Assembly (NCBI RefSeq): GCF_001562275.1
Contig: NZ_CP014304.1
Span: 2,170,001 to 2,234,000, forward strand
Source: Hymenobacter sp. PAMC 26628
GTDB lineage: Bacteria; Bacteroidota; Bacteroidia; Cytophagales; Hymenobacteraceae
DNA: 64,000 nucleotides
Direction: 5' to 3'
In this document: in pieces, positions 34,501 through 42,025 of the stretch
Layout of the letters: every line of letters begins with the position of its first letter
How positions within the stretch are numbered: the first letter of the stretch is position 1
Program-made: the position numbers and the translations under genes
The notes under the pieces: model-generated
Seen by the model: only the letters and a program-made list of their open reading frames with translations
What the model was told of the DNA's origin: nothing
Databases searched by the model: none

Positions 34501-34543
34501 CCCAAGCGAGGCCCGCCGACGGGCCGCCACCGTGAGCAGCTGA
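31502..34543 (+). CDS. hybrid two-component sensor kinase with receiver and AraC output
   Basis: 1013 residues, a one-protein signalling chain. Order: signal peptide; extracytoplasmic jelly-roll sensor (about 40-200; [20 protein letters not shown]); seven-span 7TMR-DISM region (about 205-410); coiled coil; HisKA with the phospho-His in [20 protein letters not shown]; HATPase ([54 protein letters not shown]); receiver ([32 protein letters not shown], phospho-Asp, then [11 protein letters not shown]); and AraC helix-turn-helix ([40 protein letters not shown]). It differs from classical polysaccharide HTCS proteins, which have Reg_prop propeller sensors. No target operon is adjacent. Confidence 0.92.
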   Translation: [1013 protein letters not shown]

Positions 34544-34558
34544 CGGTGAGCAATTGAC

Positions 34559-34731
34559 AGTTATCGGTGAGCGGTGGGGAGTGCGCCAAAAAGGCCGTCA
34601 TGCCGAGCTTGTCGAAGCATCTCTCCCGCGCAAGTAATCCAATCGATTGGGTATGCTGCCGCAGTAGAGATGCTTCGACAAGCTCGGCATGACGGCCTTT
34701 TTGGCGCACTCCCCACCGCTCACCGATAACT
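34559..34731. repeat. 66-bp perfect inverted repeat between convergent genes
   Basis: Arms 34559-34624 and 34666-34731 are perfectly complementary over 66 bases with a 41-nt spacer that itself holds TAATCC...GATTGGG. The core CGTCATGCCGAGCTTGTCG and GAAGCATCTCT recurs in altered form at 55924. It ends two bases before the E1 dehydrogenase stop codon. It could end both transcripts and belongs to a dispersed palindromic family. Confidence 0.85.
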
Positions 34732-34733
34732 AC

Positions 34734-36923
34734 CTAAAACGCCAGCAGCTCGGCCAGCGCTTCGGCTACTTTGGCGGCGCTGGGCAGCATCATCTTTTCC
34801 AGCTCGGCGTTGAGGGGGATGGCGGGCAGGTTGGCAGCCCCGAGGGTGAACACGGGCGCGTCGAGGGCCATGAAGCAGTGGCGCTGGATGCGGCCGGCCA
34901 GGCTTTCGGCGAAAGAGTTCATCAGCGGCTCTTCGGTGAGGACCAGCACTTTGCCGTGGCGAGCTACGGCGGCCTGCACCCCCGCAAAGTCGAGCGGGTT
35001 GAGGGTGCGCAGGTCGAGGATTTCGACGCGGCCGGGGAAGTCGCGGCTGGCCGTGCGGGCCCAGTGCACGCCCATGCCGTAGGCAATGACCAGGGCCGTG
35101 TCGCCGCGGCGCAGGTGCGCCGGGTCGGCGGCCTGGGCCACGGCGGCCTGGCCCAACGGAACGACGTAGCCGGCGGCGGGCTCCAGGGTTTTGGCCTCCT
35201 CGGTGCCCGGCACCTTGCTCCAGTACAGCCCCTTGTGCTCGAGCATGATGACCGGGTTCGGGTCCAGAAACGCTGCCCGCATCAGCCCTTTCATGTCCGC
35301 CGCGTTGCTGGGGTACACCACCTTGATGCCGCGGATGGTGAGCAGCGTGCTTTCGATGGAGCCCGAGTGGTAGGGACCGCCGCCGCCGTAGGCCCCGATG
35401 GGCACCCGAATCAGCGCCGGCACCGGGAACTTGCCCATGCTTAGGTAGCACGACTTCGACAGTTCCTCCACCAGCTGGTTCAGCGCAGGCCAGATGTAGT
35501 CGGCAAACTGGATTTCGACGATGGGCCGGGCCCCCACGGCGGCCATGCCGGCCGTGCTGCCCACGATGTACGCCTCCTGAATGGGCGTGTTGAAGACGCG
35601 CTTGTCGCCGTACTTTTTAGCCAGCAGCGCGGCCTCGCGGAACACGCCGCCCAGCTCGCCGCCCACGTCCTGCCCGTAAAACAGGGCCTCGGGAAACTCG
35701 GCCAGAATATCGTCCACGGCGTGCAGGGCGGCGTCCACCATCAGCACTTTTTCGGCGCCGGCGGGGGCCCGCTCGCCGGCCTCTTGGGTCACGGCGGGCG
35801 GGGCAAACTCGTGGTCGGCGAAGGTGGCCGGGTCGGGGTTGGGGGCGGCCAGGGCCAGGGCCCAGTCGGCGGCCACGGTGACCCGGGCCTGGGCGGCGAG
35901 GGCAGCCAGCTCGGCCTCGGTGGCGCCGGCGGCCAGCAGGCGGCGGTGCAGGCGGGGCAGCGGGTCCTGGGTTTGGTGCTGGGCCAGGTCGTCGCCGCGG
36001 TACCACTCGCGGCGCACGCCGCTGGTGTGGTGGCCCAGCAGCGGGCACTTGGCGTGCACCAGGGCGGGGCCCCGGCGCTGGCGCACGTGGGCGTAGGCCT
36101 CGGCTAGCCCTTTGTAAGAGGAAATAAGGTCGGCCCCGTCTACCCGCACGCGGTGCAGGCCGGGAAAGCCGGCGGCAAATTCGTAGGCGTCCATGGCCCG
36201 CATTTCCGGCCCGGTCGCCGAGATGCCCCAGTCGTTGTCCTGCACCAGGTACACGATGGGCAGCTGGTGCAGCACGGCCATTTGCAGGGCCTCGCTCACC
36301 TCGCCCTCGGTCATGGCCCCGTCGCCGATGGAGCACAGCACCAGCGGCGGCAGCGGTGCGGGGGCCTCGTCGGGGTCGGCGCGGGTGCCCAGCAGCGGGC
36401 GCAGGGCCTCTTGCAGCCAGGCGCCGTTGGGGCCCCCGGCGTCGGCCAGGGCGGGGGCCGGGCGCAGGCCCTGCCCTTCCAGGTAGGCCAGGGCGTGGGC
36501 CATGCCGGTGGCCGGAATGGCCTGCATGCCCGTGGCCGAGCTTTGGTGCGGCATGACCGGCACGCCCGGCCGCCGCAGCGAGGGGTGCGCGTAGTAGGTG
36601 CGCCCGCCGCTGAATGGGTCGTCGCCTTTGGCCAACAGCTGAAGCATCAGCTCGTAGGGCCGCAGGCCCAGGCCCAGCAGAAAGGCGTCGTCGCGGTAGT
36701 ACGGGGCGGCGTAATCGGTTTCCGAGAGCAGAAACGCGGCGGCGAGCTGCACGGCTTCGTGGCCGCGCGCGGTGGCGTGCACGTAGCGGGCGGCCACGGC
36801 TTTCTGGTCTTCGTAGAGCGCCGCCATGGCGGCAGCGGTGTGCATCAGGGCGTAGGCGCGGCGCAGCATCGCGGGGGTGAGGTCCTCGGCGGCAACGGCC
36901 AGCGGGGCGGGGTGAGACAGCAT
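34734..36923 (-). CDS. 2-oxoacid dehydrogenase E1 component, fused alpha and beta subunits
   Basis: 729 residues, thiamine diphosphate enzyme that decarboxylates branched-chain or related 2-oxoacids and passes the acyl group to E2 lipoyl domains. The alpha part (1-~350) has YYRDDAFLLGLGLRPYELML, the ThDP motif CSIGDGAMTEGEVSEALQMA to DNDWGIS, and SYKGLAEAYAHVRQRRGPAL. The beta part (~400-729) has LFYGQDVGGELGGVFREAAL, RVFNTPIQEAYIVGSTAGMA and VPIGAYGGGGPYHSGSIEST. Fusion of both subunits is common in Bacteroidota. No E2 or E3 gene is near. The start is MLSHPAPLAVAAEDLTPAML, with a -7 element 25 bases upstream. Confidence 0.93.
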   Translation of the reverse strand: MLSHPAPLAVAAEDLTPAMLRRAYALMHTAAAMAALYEDQKAVAARYVHATARGHEAVQLAAAFLLSETDYAAPYYRDDAFLLGLGLRPYELMLQLLAKGDDPFSGGRTYYAHPSLRRPGVPVMPHQSSATGMQAIPATGMAHALAYLEGQGLRPAPALADAGGPNGAWLQEALRPLLGTRADPDEAPAPLPPLVLCSIGDGAMTEGEVSEALQMAVLHQLPIVYLVQDNDWGISATGPEMRAMDAYEFAAGFPGLHRVRVDGADLISSYKGLAEAYAHVRQRRGPALVHAKCPLLGHHTSGVRREWYRGDDLAQHQTQDPLPRLHRRLLAAGATEAELAALAAQARVTVAADWALALAAPNPDPATFADHEFAPPAVTQEAGERAPAGAEKVLMVDAALHAVDDILAEFPEALFYGQDVGGELGGVFREAALLAKKYGDKRVFNTPIQEAYIVGSTAGMAAVGARPIVEIQFADYIWPALNQLVEELSKSCYLSMGKFPVPALIRVPIGAYGGGGPYHSGSIESTLLTIRGIKVVYPSNAADMKGLMRAAFLDPNPVIMLEHKGLYWSKVPGTEEAKTLEPAAGYVVPLGQAAVAQAADPAHLRRGDTALVIAYGMGVHWARTASRDFPGRVEILDLRTLNPLDFAGVQAAVARHGKVLVLTEEPLMNSFAESLAGRIQRHCFMALDAPVFTLGAANLPAIPLNAELEKMMLPSAAKVAEALAELLAF

Positions 36924-36947
36924 ACAGGGGTGGGCGGGTGGGCCCCC

Positions 36948-36955
36948 CAAAGGTA
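36948..36955 (-). promoter_or_regulatory. -7 element for the E1 dehydrogenase gene
   Basis: The minus strand reads TACCTTTG (TAnnTTTG). The start codon at 36923 is about 25 bases downstream. Confidence 0.55.
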
Positions 36956-36985
36956 CGGGCGGCGGGGCCGGACCGGATGGGGCCG

Positions 36986-36993
36986 TACTTTTG
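36986..36993 (+). promoter_or_regulatory. -7 element for hemF
   Basis: TACTTTTG matches TAnnTTTG. A start site near 37000 would exclude the upstream ATG at 36977 and supports the GTG at 37046 as the hemF start. Confidence 0.55.
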
Positions 36994-37045
36994 GGGGCCC
37001 TACTTTTTGCCCCTTCACCCGCCCGGCCCCACGCCGGTCCTGCTC

Positions 37046-37966
37046 GTGCCCACCTCCCCCACCGTTCGCCCCGAAATTGAAGCCTGGCTGGCCGATTTCC
37101 AGCTCCGCCTCTGCGCCCACCTCGAAGCCGCCGACGCCGGGCCCGCCCGCTTCGGCACCGACGCCTGGGAGCGCCCCGGCGGCGGCGGCGGCCGCAGCAA
37201 AGTGCTCGAAAACGGTGCCATCCTCGAAAAAGGCGGCGTGGGCTTCTCGGCCGTGTGGGGCGCCATGAGCGAGGCCGCCGCCCGCCAACTGCACATGCCC
37301 GACCCGCACTTCTACGCCACCGGCGTGAGCCTGGTGCTGCACCCGCGCAGCCCGCGCGTGCCCATCGTCCACATGAACGTGCGCTACTTCGAGGCTGGCA
37401 ACGGCGAGGCCTGGTTCGGCGGCGGCATCGATTTGACGCCCATTTACGTGGACGAAGCCCAGGCCCAACGCTTCCATCAGCGCCTCAAGGCGGTGTGCGA
37501 CCAGCACAACCCGGCGTACTACCCGCGCTTCACGCGCTGGGCCGACGATTACTTCTACCTGCCCCACCGCCAGGAAACCCGCGGCGTGGGCGGCATTTTC
37601 TTCGACCGCCTCACGGTGGGCCCCGACGGCACGGCCGAGGAATTATTCCAACTGATGAAGGACGTGGCCGAGCTGTTTGGGCCTTTTTACACCGAAATCA
37701 TGGCTGAAAACTACGCCCTCCCCTTCGGCCCCGCCGAAGAGGCCTGGCAAACCATCCGCCGCGCCCGCTACGCCGAATTTAATTTGGCCTTCGACCGCGG
37801 CACCCGCTTCGGCCTCGAAACCGGGGGCCGCACCGAGTCCATTCTCATGAGCCTGCCCCCGCGCACCGGCTGGAGCTACCAGCCCCACCCGCCCGCCCCC
37901 GGCACCCCGGAGGCCACCACCCAGGCCTGGCTGCGCAAGGGCGTCGATTGGATTGACCATGTTTAG
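37046..37966 (+). CDS. hemF: oxygen-dependent coproporphyrinogen-III oxidase
   Basis: 306 residues. It converts coproporphyrinogen III to protoporphyrinogen IX with oxygen, in haem synthesis. Signatures: GGGRSKVLENGAILEKGGVG, VLHPRSPRVPIVHMNVRYFE, EAWFGGGIDLTPIYVDEAQA, CDQHNPAYYPRFTRWADDYF and RGVGGIFFDRL, and a C-terminal GLETGGRTESILMSLPPRTG. The catalytic Asp/Arg and dimer motifs are intact. GTG at 37046 is chosen because length then matches the family and the -7 element lies upstream. The PAP2 gene overlaps its last codons by eight bases. Confidence 0.95.
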   Translation: MPTSPTVRPEIEAWLADFQLRLCAHLEAADAGPARFGTDAWERPGGGGGRSKVLENGAILEKGGVGFSAVWGAMSEAAARQLHMPDPHFYATGVSLVLHPRSPRVPIVHMNVRYFEAGNGEAWFGGGIDLTPIYVDEAQAQRFHQRLKAVCDQHNPAYYPRFTRWADDYFYLPHRQETRGVGGIFFDRLTVGPDGTAEELFQLMKDVAELFGPFYTEIMAENYALPFGPAEEAWQTIRRARYAEFNLAFDRGTRFGLETGGRTESILMSLPPRTGWSYQPHPPAPGTPEATTQAWLRKGVDWIDHV

Positions 37967-38549
37967 GGCGCTCTCTTCCCTCGACGACCAGCTGCTGCTG
38001 GCCGTGAACCACGCCCGGGGCCCCGCCCTCGACGCGGTGATGACCTTCGCCTCGAACCGCCTGGTGTGGTTTCCGTTTTACGCCCTGCTCATCGGGTGGC
38101 TGGTCTGGCATTTTCGGCGGCGCGCCCTGCTGCTGCTGCCGCTGGTGGTGACGGCCGTGGCCCTGGCCGACAGCATCACGAGCCGCTTCTTCAAGCCGTT
38201 TTTTGCCCGCCTGCGGCCTTGCCACAACCCCGCCCTGGAGGCCCAGCTGTACCTGCCCGACGGCTGCGGCGGGCAGTACGGCTTCATGTCGTCGCACGCG
38301 GCTAACGGCTTTGCACTGGCCGTGTTCCTGCTCCTCGCGCTGCCCGCCGGCCGCTACCGGGCCCTGAAAACGGGGGTGTTTCTGTGGGCCATCCTCCTCT
38401 CCTACAGCCGCATCTACCTGGGGGCCCACTTCCCCACCGACGTGCTGGGCGGGGCCCTCATCGGCGCCGGTCTGGGCTGGGGGGCCGCGGCACTCTTCCG
38501 CCGGCATACCGGGCCCCGGGGCCGCTGGGCATCCCTGGGGCGCGCCTGA
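37959..38549 (+). CDS. PAP2-family membrane phosphatase
   Basis: 196 residues with about five membrane spans. The three phosphatase motifs are FFKPFFARLRPCHNP (KxxxxxxRP), YGFMSSHAANGFALAVFLLL (the PSGH position reads SSHA), and SYSRIYLGAHFPTDVLGGAL (SRxxxxxHxxxD). Such enzymes dephosphorylate undecaprenyl diphosphate or phosphatidic/phosphatidylglycerol phosphates at the membrane. Substrate not determined. ATG at 37959 lies inside the end of hemF, so translation is probably coupled, though no pathway link to haem is evident. Confidence 0.9.
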   Translation: MFRALSSLDDQLLLAVNHARGPALDAVMTFASNRLVWFPFYALLIGWLVWHFRRRALLLLPLVVTAVALADSITSRFFKPFFARLRPCHNPALEAQLYLPDGCGGQYGFMSSHAANGFALAVFLLLALPAGRYRALKTGVFLWAILLSYSRIYLGAHFPTDVLGGALIGAGLGWGAAALFRRHTGPRGRWASLGRA

Positions 38550-38555
38550 GTTTAT

Positions 38556-38637
38556 AGTTGTCGGTTATTCGTTGTCGGTTGTCAGCAAGAGAGTAATGCT
38601 CTGACTAACCACTGACAACGAATGGCTGACAGTTACT
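38556..38637. repeat. Imperfect inverted repeat after the PAP2 gene
   Basis: AGTTGTCGGTTATTCGTTGTC (read as GTTGTCGG TTATTCGTTG from 38558) pairs with CACTGACAACGAATGGCTGA (from 38611) around AGAG...CTCT. The GTTGTC/GACAAC words recur at 44941-45025, marking a repeat type found between genes. Confidence 0.55.
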
Positions 38638-38651
38638 TTTGGCATAACTGC

Positions 38652-38697
38652 TAACACCGGGGGCCCCGCGACTGATGCTGCGGGGCCCCCGGTGTTA
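38652..38697. terminator. Strong bidirectional terminator
   Basis: TAACACCGGGGGCCCCGC pairs perfectly with GCGGGGCCCCCGGTGTTA, followed by CTTTTTG on the plus strand. It includes the stop codon of the small minus-strand gene. Confidence 0.8.
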
Positions 38698-38892
38698 CTT
38701 TTTGCGGCTGCCGGTGTGGCCGTCGCCGTGGTCGCCCTGGCCGGGCTTGCTGGTCTTTTTGGCGTCGTGCTTGTCGTCGCACGACAGCGAATGATTCAAA
38801 TCGACGGACGTGTCGATTTCGCCGTCTTTGTTGCGCCGGATGTAGCGCTTATCGCCGGGGGTTGGTTCGATTTCTTCGCGTTTGCTGGACAT
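38695..38892 (-). CDS. small hydrophilic protein of unknown function
   Basis: 65 residues, MSSKREEIEPTPGDKRYIRR, NKDGEIDTSVDLNHSLSCDD, then a His/Lys/Gly-rich tail KHDAKKTSKPGQGDHGDGHT. Highly charged and probably disordered. The KRYIRRNKDGEI segment is like many short conserved Bacteroidota proteins of no known role. The start MSSKREE is chosen over an upstream in-frame codon because the upstream residues are hydrophobic noise. It ends inside a strong terminator. Confidence 0.6.
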   Translation of the reverse strand: MSSKREEIEPTPGDKRYIRRNKDGEIDTSVDLNHSLSCDDKHDAKKTSKPGQGDHGDGHTGSRKK

Positions 38893-38967
38893 GGCGGGCG
38901 GGGAAAAGTAAAAAAAGAATTTTTCTTGCAACGCAATGGCCCGCAATAAGTTACTGCCGAGCTAAAG

Positions 38968-40342
38968 CTAGAGCGCGGGCTTCACCTCGAAGGTGAAGGT
39001 GGTGCTGCCGGTTTGGCCGTTGGGAGCCAGGGCCTGCACCACCACCAGGTAGCGGCCGGCTTGGTCGGAGGTGAAAAACTTCAGTTCCTGCGGCTGGCGG
39101 GCCGCCAGGCGCACGTCGGGGTTCCAGTAAAGCAGGTTGCGCAAATCGGGCAAGCGGCTGCGCTGCTGGGCCTCGGTGTCGTAGCGCGGGGCGTAGAACT
39201 CGCGCGGCACTTGCAGGCCCTCGTACTCTTCGATCAGGGCGCGCGGGTTGAGCGGGAAGCCGCCCAAGTCGCCCTGGTAGGTGGTGTAGCTCACCACGCC
39301 GTCGTACACGGCGGGCCCCAGGAAGTAGCGGCTGGCCATCACGTCGAGGTCCTTGATTTTCAGCGGGTCGAAGGCCATCACCTGGTTGATGTCGAAGATG
39401 GGCAGGCCGTCGAGGAGCGTGAGCGGGTTCTCGCGCAGCACCGCGTGGTGGGGCCGGTCGACGACCAGAAAGTGGAAGCCGTCCTTGCGCTTGCGCACCA
39501 GCACGCCGGGCACGTACTCGCGCATGACCTCCTCCACCGTGGGGAAGCGGGTGTAGTCGTCGAGCCGGTAGTGCTCGTCGGGCCGGCCGTAGAACGCCAC
39601 CGTGTCGCCCGGCACGGGCCGGAACTGCGGCGCGGCCGCCTCAAACACCTGCCGCACCTGCCCTTGCAGGTGGCGCTCGGCCAGCCCCGGGGCCCAGCGG
39701 GCGGGCAGCGGCGGCAGCCCCGGCACGGGGGCCCCACCGCCGGCCGTGAACGGGCTCAGCAGCTCGACGCGGTACAGGCTGTCGCGCAGCGGGTTGGTTT
39801 GGAGCACCAGCTTGCGCACGCCGTAGAAATTGGGCACCTCAAACTGCATCCGGCCTCCGGCCTGGCTCAGCGCGTTGTCGAACCAAAACGCGCGGCCGGG
39901 CAGCGACAGGTACGCCGCCACGCCGGGCGCGGGGGCCCCGTCGGGCCGGGGCATCGTCGGGTTCCTCAACTGGCAGGACCGGTGCGTCGCCGGCTAGCAG
40001 CTGCGTTTGCAGCGGTGGGCCAGCCGTCACGAACACGCGCTGGGTGGCCTCGTCGAGGGCGAAGTGCAGGCGCGCCCGCCCCAGCACCTGCGTGAGGGCG
40101 GCCACCAGCGGCAGCCGGTCGGCTTGCAGACGCACCACCACCGTGTCGGTAGTGGCGGGGTTGAAAAAGAAGCGGTAGGGCGTTTGGGCTTCGATGCGCT
40201 GGGCGAACTGCTCGAAGGGCAGGCCACGGAAGTCGCCGCTCACCACCGGCGGGTCCGGCTGGGGCCCCGTGGCCTGGGCCCAGGCCACGGGGCCGAGCAG
40301 CCACAGGCAGCAGCACAAAAAAAACGGGTAGCGTTTGTTCAT
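38968..40342 (-). pseudogene. STN-domain secreted protein with internal deletion and frameshift
   Basis: The 5' frame (start 40342) has a signal peptide (MNKRYPFFLCCCLWLLGPVA...AQA) and an STN domain (SGDFRGLPFEQFAQRIEAQT, PYRFFFNPATTDTVVVRLQA). At about 39975 the frame shifts, and the continuing frame gives APGVAAYLSLPGRAFWFDNA, FYGVRKLVLQTNPLRDSLYR and on to TFTFEVKPAL. Full-length relatives, as I know them, have several hundred residues (carboxypeptidase and macroglobulin-like domains) between these two parts. So a central deletion plus frameshift is likely. The second part has no signal peptide of its own, which argues against two separate genes. Confidence 0.65.
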
Positions 40343-40372
40343 AAAGCAGGAAAGGACCGGACGGAACCGCGG

Positions 40373-41150
40373 CTACGACCGCAGCGAATAGTAGTAGCGC
40401 AGCGCGCGCGGCGGAGGCGGCCCGCTCGGCGGCCGAAAACTTAAGGCCCTGCTGGCGGGCGTAGCGCTGCACCTCGGCCTGGTGGGCGGGCAGCAGGGCG
40501 AGCAGCTTTTTTAGGCTCGTGAGCTAGGCGGTGGCGGTGGCCGTGCGGGCAAACACCTGGTCGGTTTGCTGGTATTCCTGGGCCAGGTTTTGGCTGATGG
40601 TGACGCGCTGCACCTGCTTGTGGTGGCGGGCCAGCAGGCGCACGGGGCCGTCCACGAGCAGCTCGTAGAAGCCCGCGGGCAGAGCCCCGGCGGCCAGCGT
40701 ATCGCCGCCCGCCACGCGCACGAAACGGTGGGCCCCCAGCGTGAAGCCGTCCACCTTGCCCGCCACCAGCGCCACCGCTGCCCCCTCGCCGGGGTAGAGC
40801 AGCACGGGCTGGTCGCGCAGCAAATCGTAGCGCAGCAGCACGTCGTTGAACGCGCCGCTGCGGTACTGCACCGTGCCAGCCTGCGGCTCGGGGCCCCCAA
40901 AAAACTGGTGCCCCCGGGTACCGGGGGTAGTGTAATCCACGTACTCGGGCCCGTCGTAGAGCACCGTTCCGGTGTGCAAGGCGGCGCGGTAGGTGCGGCC
41001 CGCCGCCGCTACCGCCGCGGCCACCGCCGCCGAATCGGCCGTGGGGCCCTGCTGGGCAGCCGCCGGGCGGCCCAGCAGGGCCCCCACGGCGGCCCCGCCC
41101 ACCAGCCCCCGGCGCGCCGCGCCACGCCGGGGGCACAAAAAAATACCTGC
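40373..41150 (-). pseudogene. decayed secreted-protein gene upstream of the STN gene
   Basis: The main frame encodes a signal-like stretch (GLVGGAAVGALLGRPAAAQQ) and a domain with LHTGTVLYDGPEYVDYTTPG, HQFFGGPEPQAGTVQYRSGA and LLVDGPVRLLARHHKQVQRV. Three lesions are seen. The upstream ATG (MAQQVFF) is out of frame by one base at a T7 run near 41137. An in-frame TAG at 40524-40526 interrupts LTSLKKLLALLPAHQAEVQR, which continues in the same frame. A last shift near 40410 is needed to reach the natural-looking end ALRYYYSLRS and stop at 40373. The gene ends 30 bp before the STN relic. Confidence 0.65.
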
Positions 41151-41315
41151 TGTGCCATCAAGTGGCCCATTCGCACGTGTGGATTCGGTGAACGGGCCCC
41201 GCAGTACAGCGCCCGCGGCCGTTGCACCCTGCGCCGCCACACCTGCGCGGTTATTTTCCCGCAAAAGGCCCATCTTTAGGCTCCTACGGGCACTTGGGGC
41301 CGGCGTGTCGCGGGG

Positions 41316-41906
41316 CTAGCGGCCCAGCAGCTTGGCCACGTACTTACCCACAATGTCGAACTCCAGGTTTACCACCTCGCCCACTTGCAGCTGGTGGAAA
41401 CCGGTGTTCTCGTAGGTGTACGGGATGATGGCCACGGCGAACGTATCGTCGGTGCTCTCGAAGCAGGTGAGGCTGGTGCCGTTGATGCAGATGGAGCCCT
41501 TCTCAACGGTGACGCGGCCGGGGCCCGGGGCGTGCCGGAACCGGAAAATCCAGGAGCCGTTTTGGTCCTCAATGCCCACGCACTCGGCCGTGGCGTCGAC
41601 GTGGCCCTGCACGATGTGGCCGTCGAAGCGGCCGTTGGCGGCCAGGCAGCGCTCCAGGTTGATTTTGCGGCCCGGGGCCCACTGGCCCAAATTGGTCACG
41701 CGCAGGGTTTCGGCGATGGCCGTGACCACGTGGGTGCCGGCGGCTTCGTCGGTGGCCACCACCGTCAGGCACACGCCGTCGTGGGCCACGCTTTGGTCAA
41801 TTTTCAACTCGCCCGCAAACGGCGACTGCACGGTAAACTGGCGGTTGGTGCCGTCGGCGGCTACGGCCACGACGGTGCCCAGGGCTTCGATGATTCCGGT
41901 AAACAT
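41316..41906 (-). CDS. ribE: riboflavin synthase, alpha subunit
   Basis: 196 residues, two tandem lumazine-binding folds. It dismutates two 6,7-dimethyl-8-ribityllumazine molecules into riboflavin. Repeat one: MFTGIIEALGTVVAVAADGT, QSVAHDGVCLTVVATDEAAG. Repeat two: GRFDGHIVQGHVDATAECVG, KGSICINGTSLTCFESTDDT, and IPYTYENTGFHQLQVGEVVN. The MFTGI start is the standard N-terminus of this enzyme, so the ATG at 41906 is secure. The other riboflavin genes are not in this window. It follows the sugar transferase gene after 119 bp. Confidence 0.96.
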   Translation of the reverse strand: MFTGIIEALGTVVAVAADGTNRQFTVQSPFAGELKIDQSVAHDGVCLTVVATDEAAGTHVVTAIAETLRVTNLGQWAPGRKINLERCLAANGRFDGHIVQGHVDATAECVGIEDQNGSWIFRFRHAPGPGRVTVEKGSICINGTSLTCFESTDDTFAVAIIPYTYENTGFHQLQVGEVVNLEFDIVGKYVAKLLGR

Positions 41907-42025
41907 GGTTGCTTTTGATAGGGAACGTGCCCGGGTAACAGTTAATTCAAGTCTTCGTTTGGCCTTAGCAGGCAAACGCTTATTAAATAGCTTTTTATCC
42001 TCTAGTCCTCGCAATCGGCAAGGCG

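Noticed and set aside
39839-40342. The STN-domain frame as an independent functional gene
   Set aside because: The STN domain is followed by out-of-frame sequence matching the C-terminal part of the same type of protein, and the second frame lacks a signal peptide. A decayed single gene is simpler.
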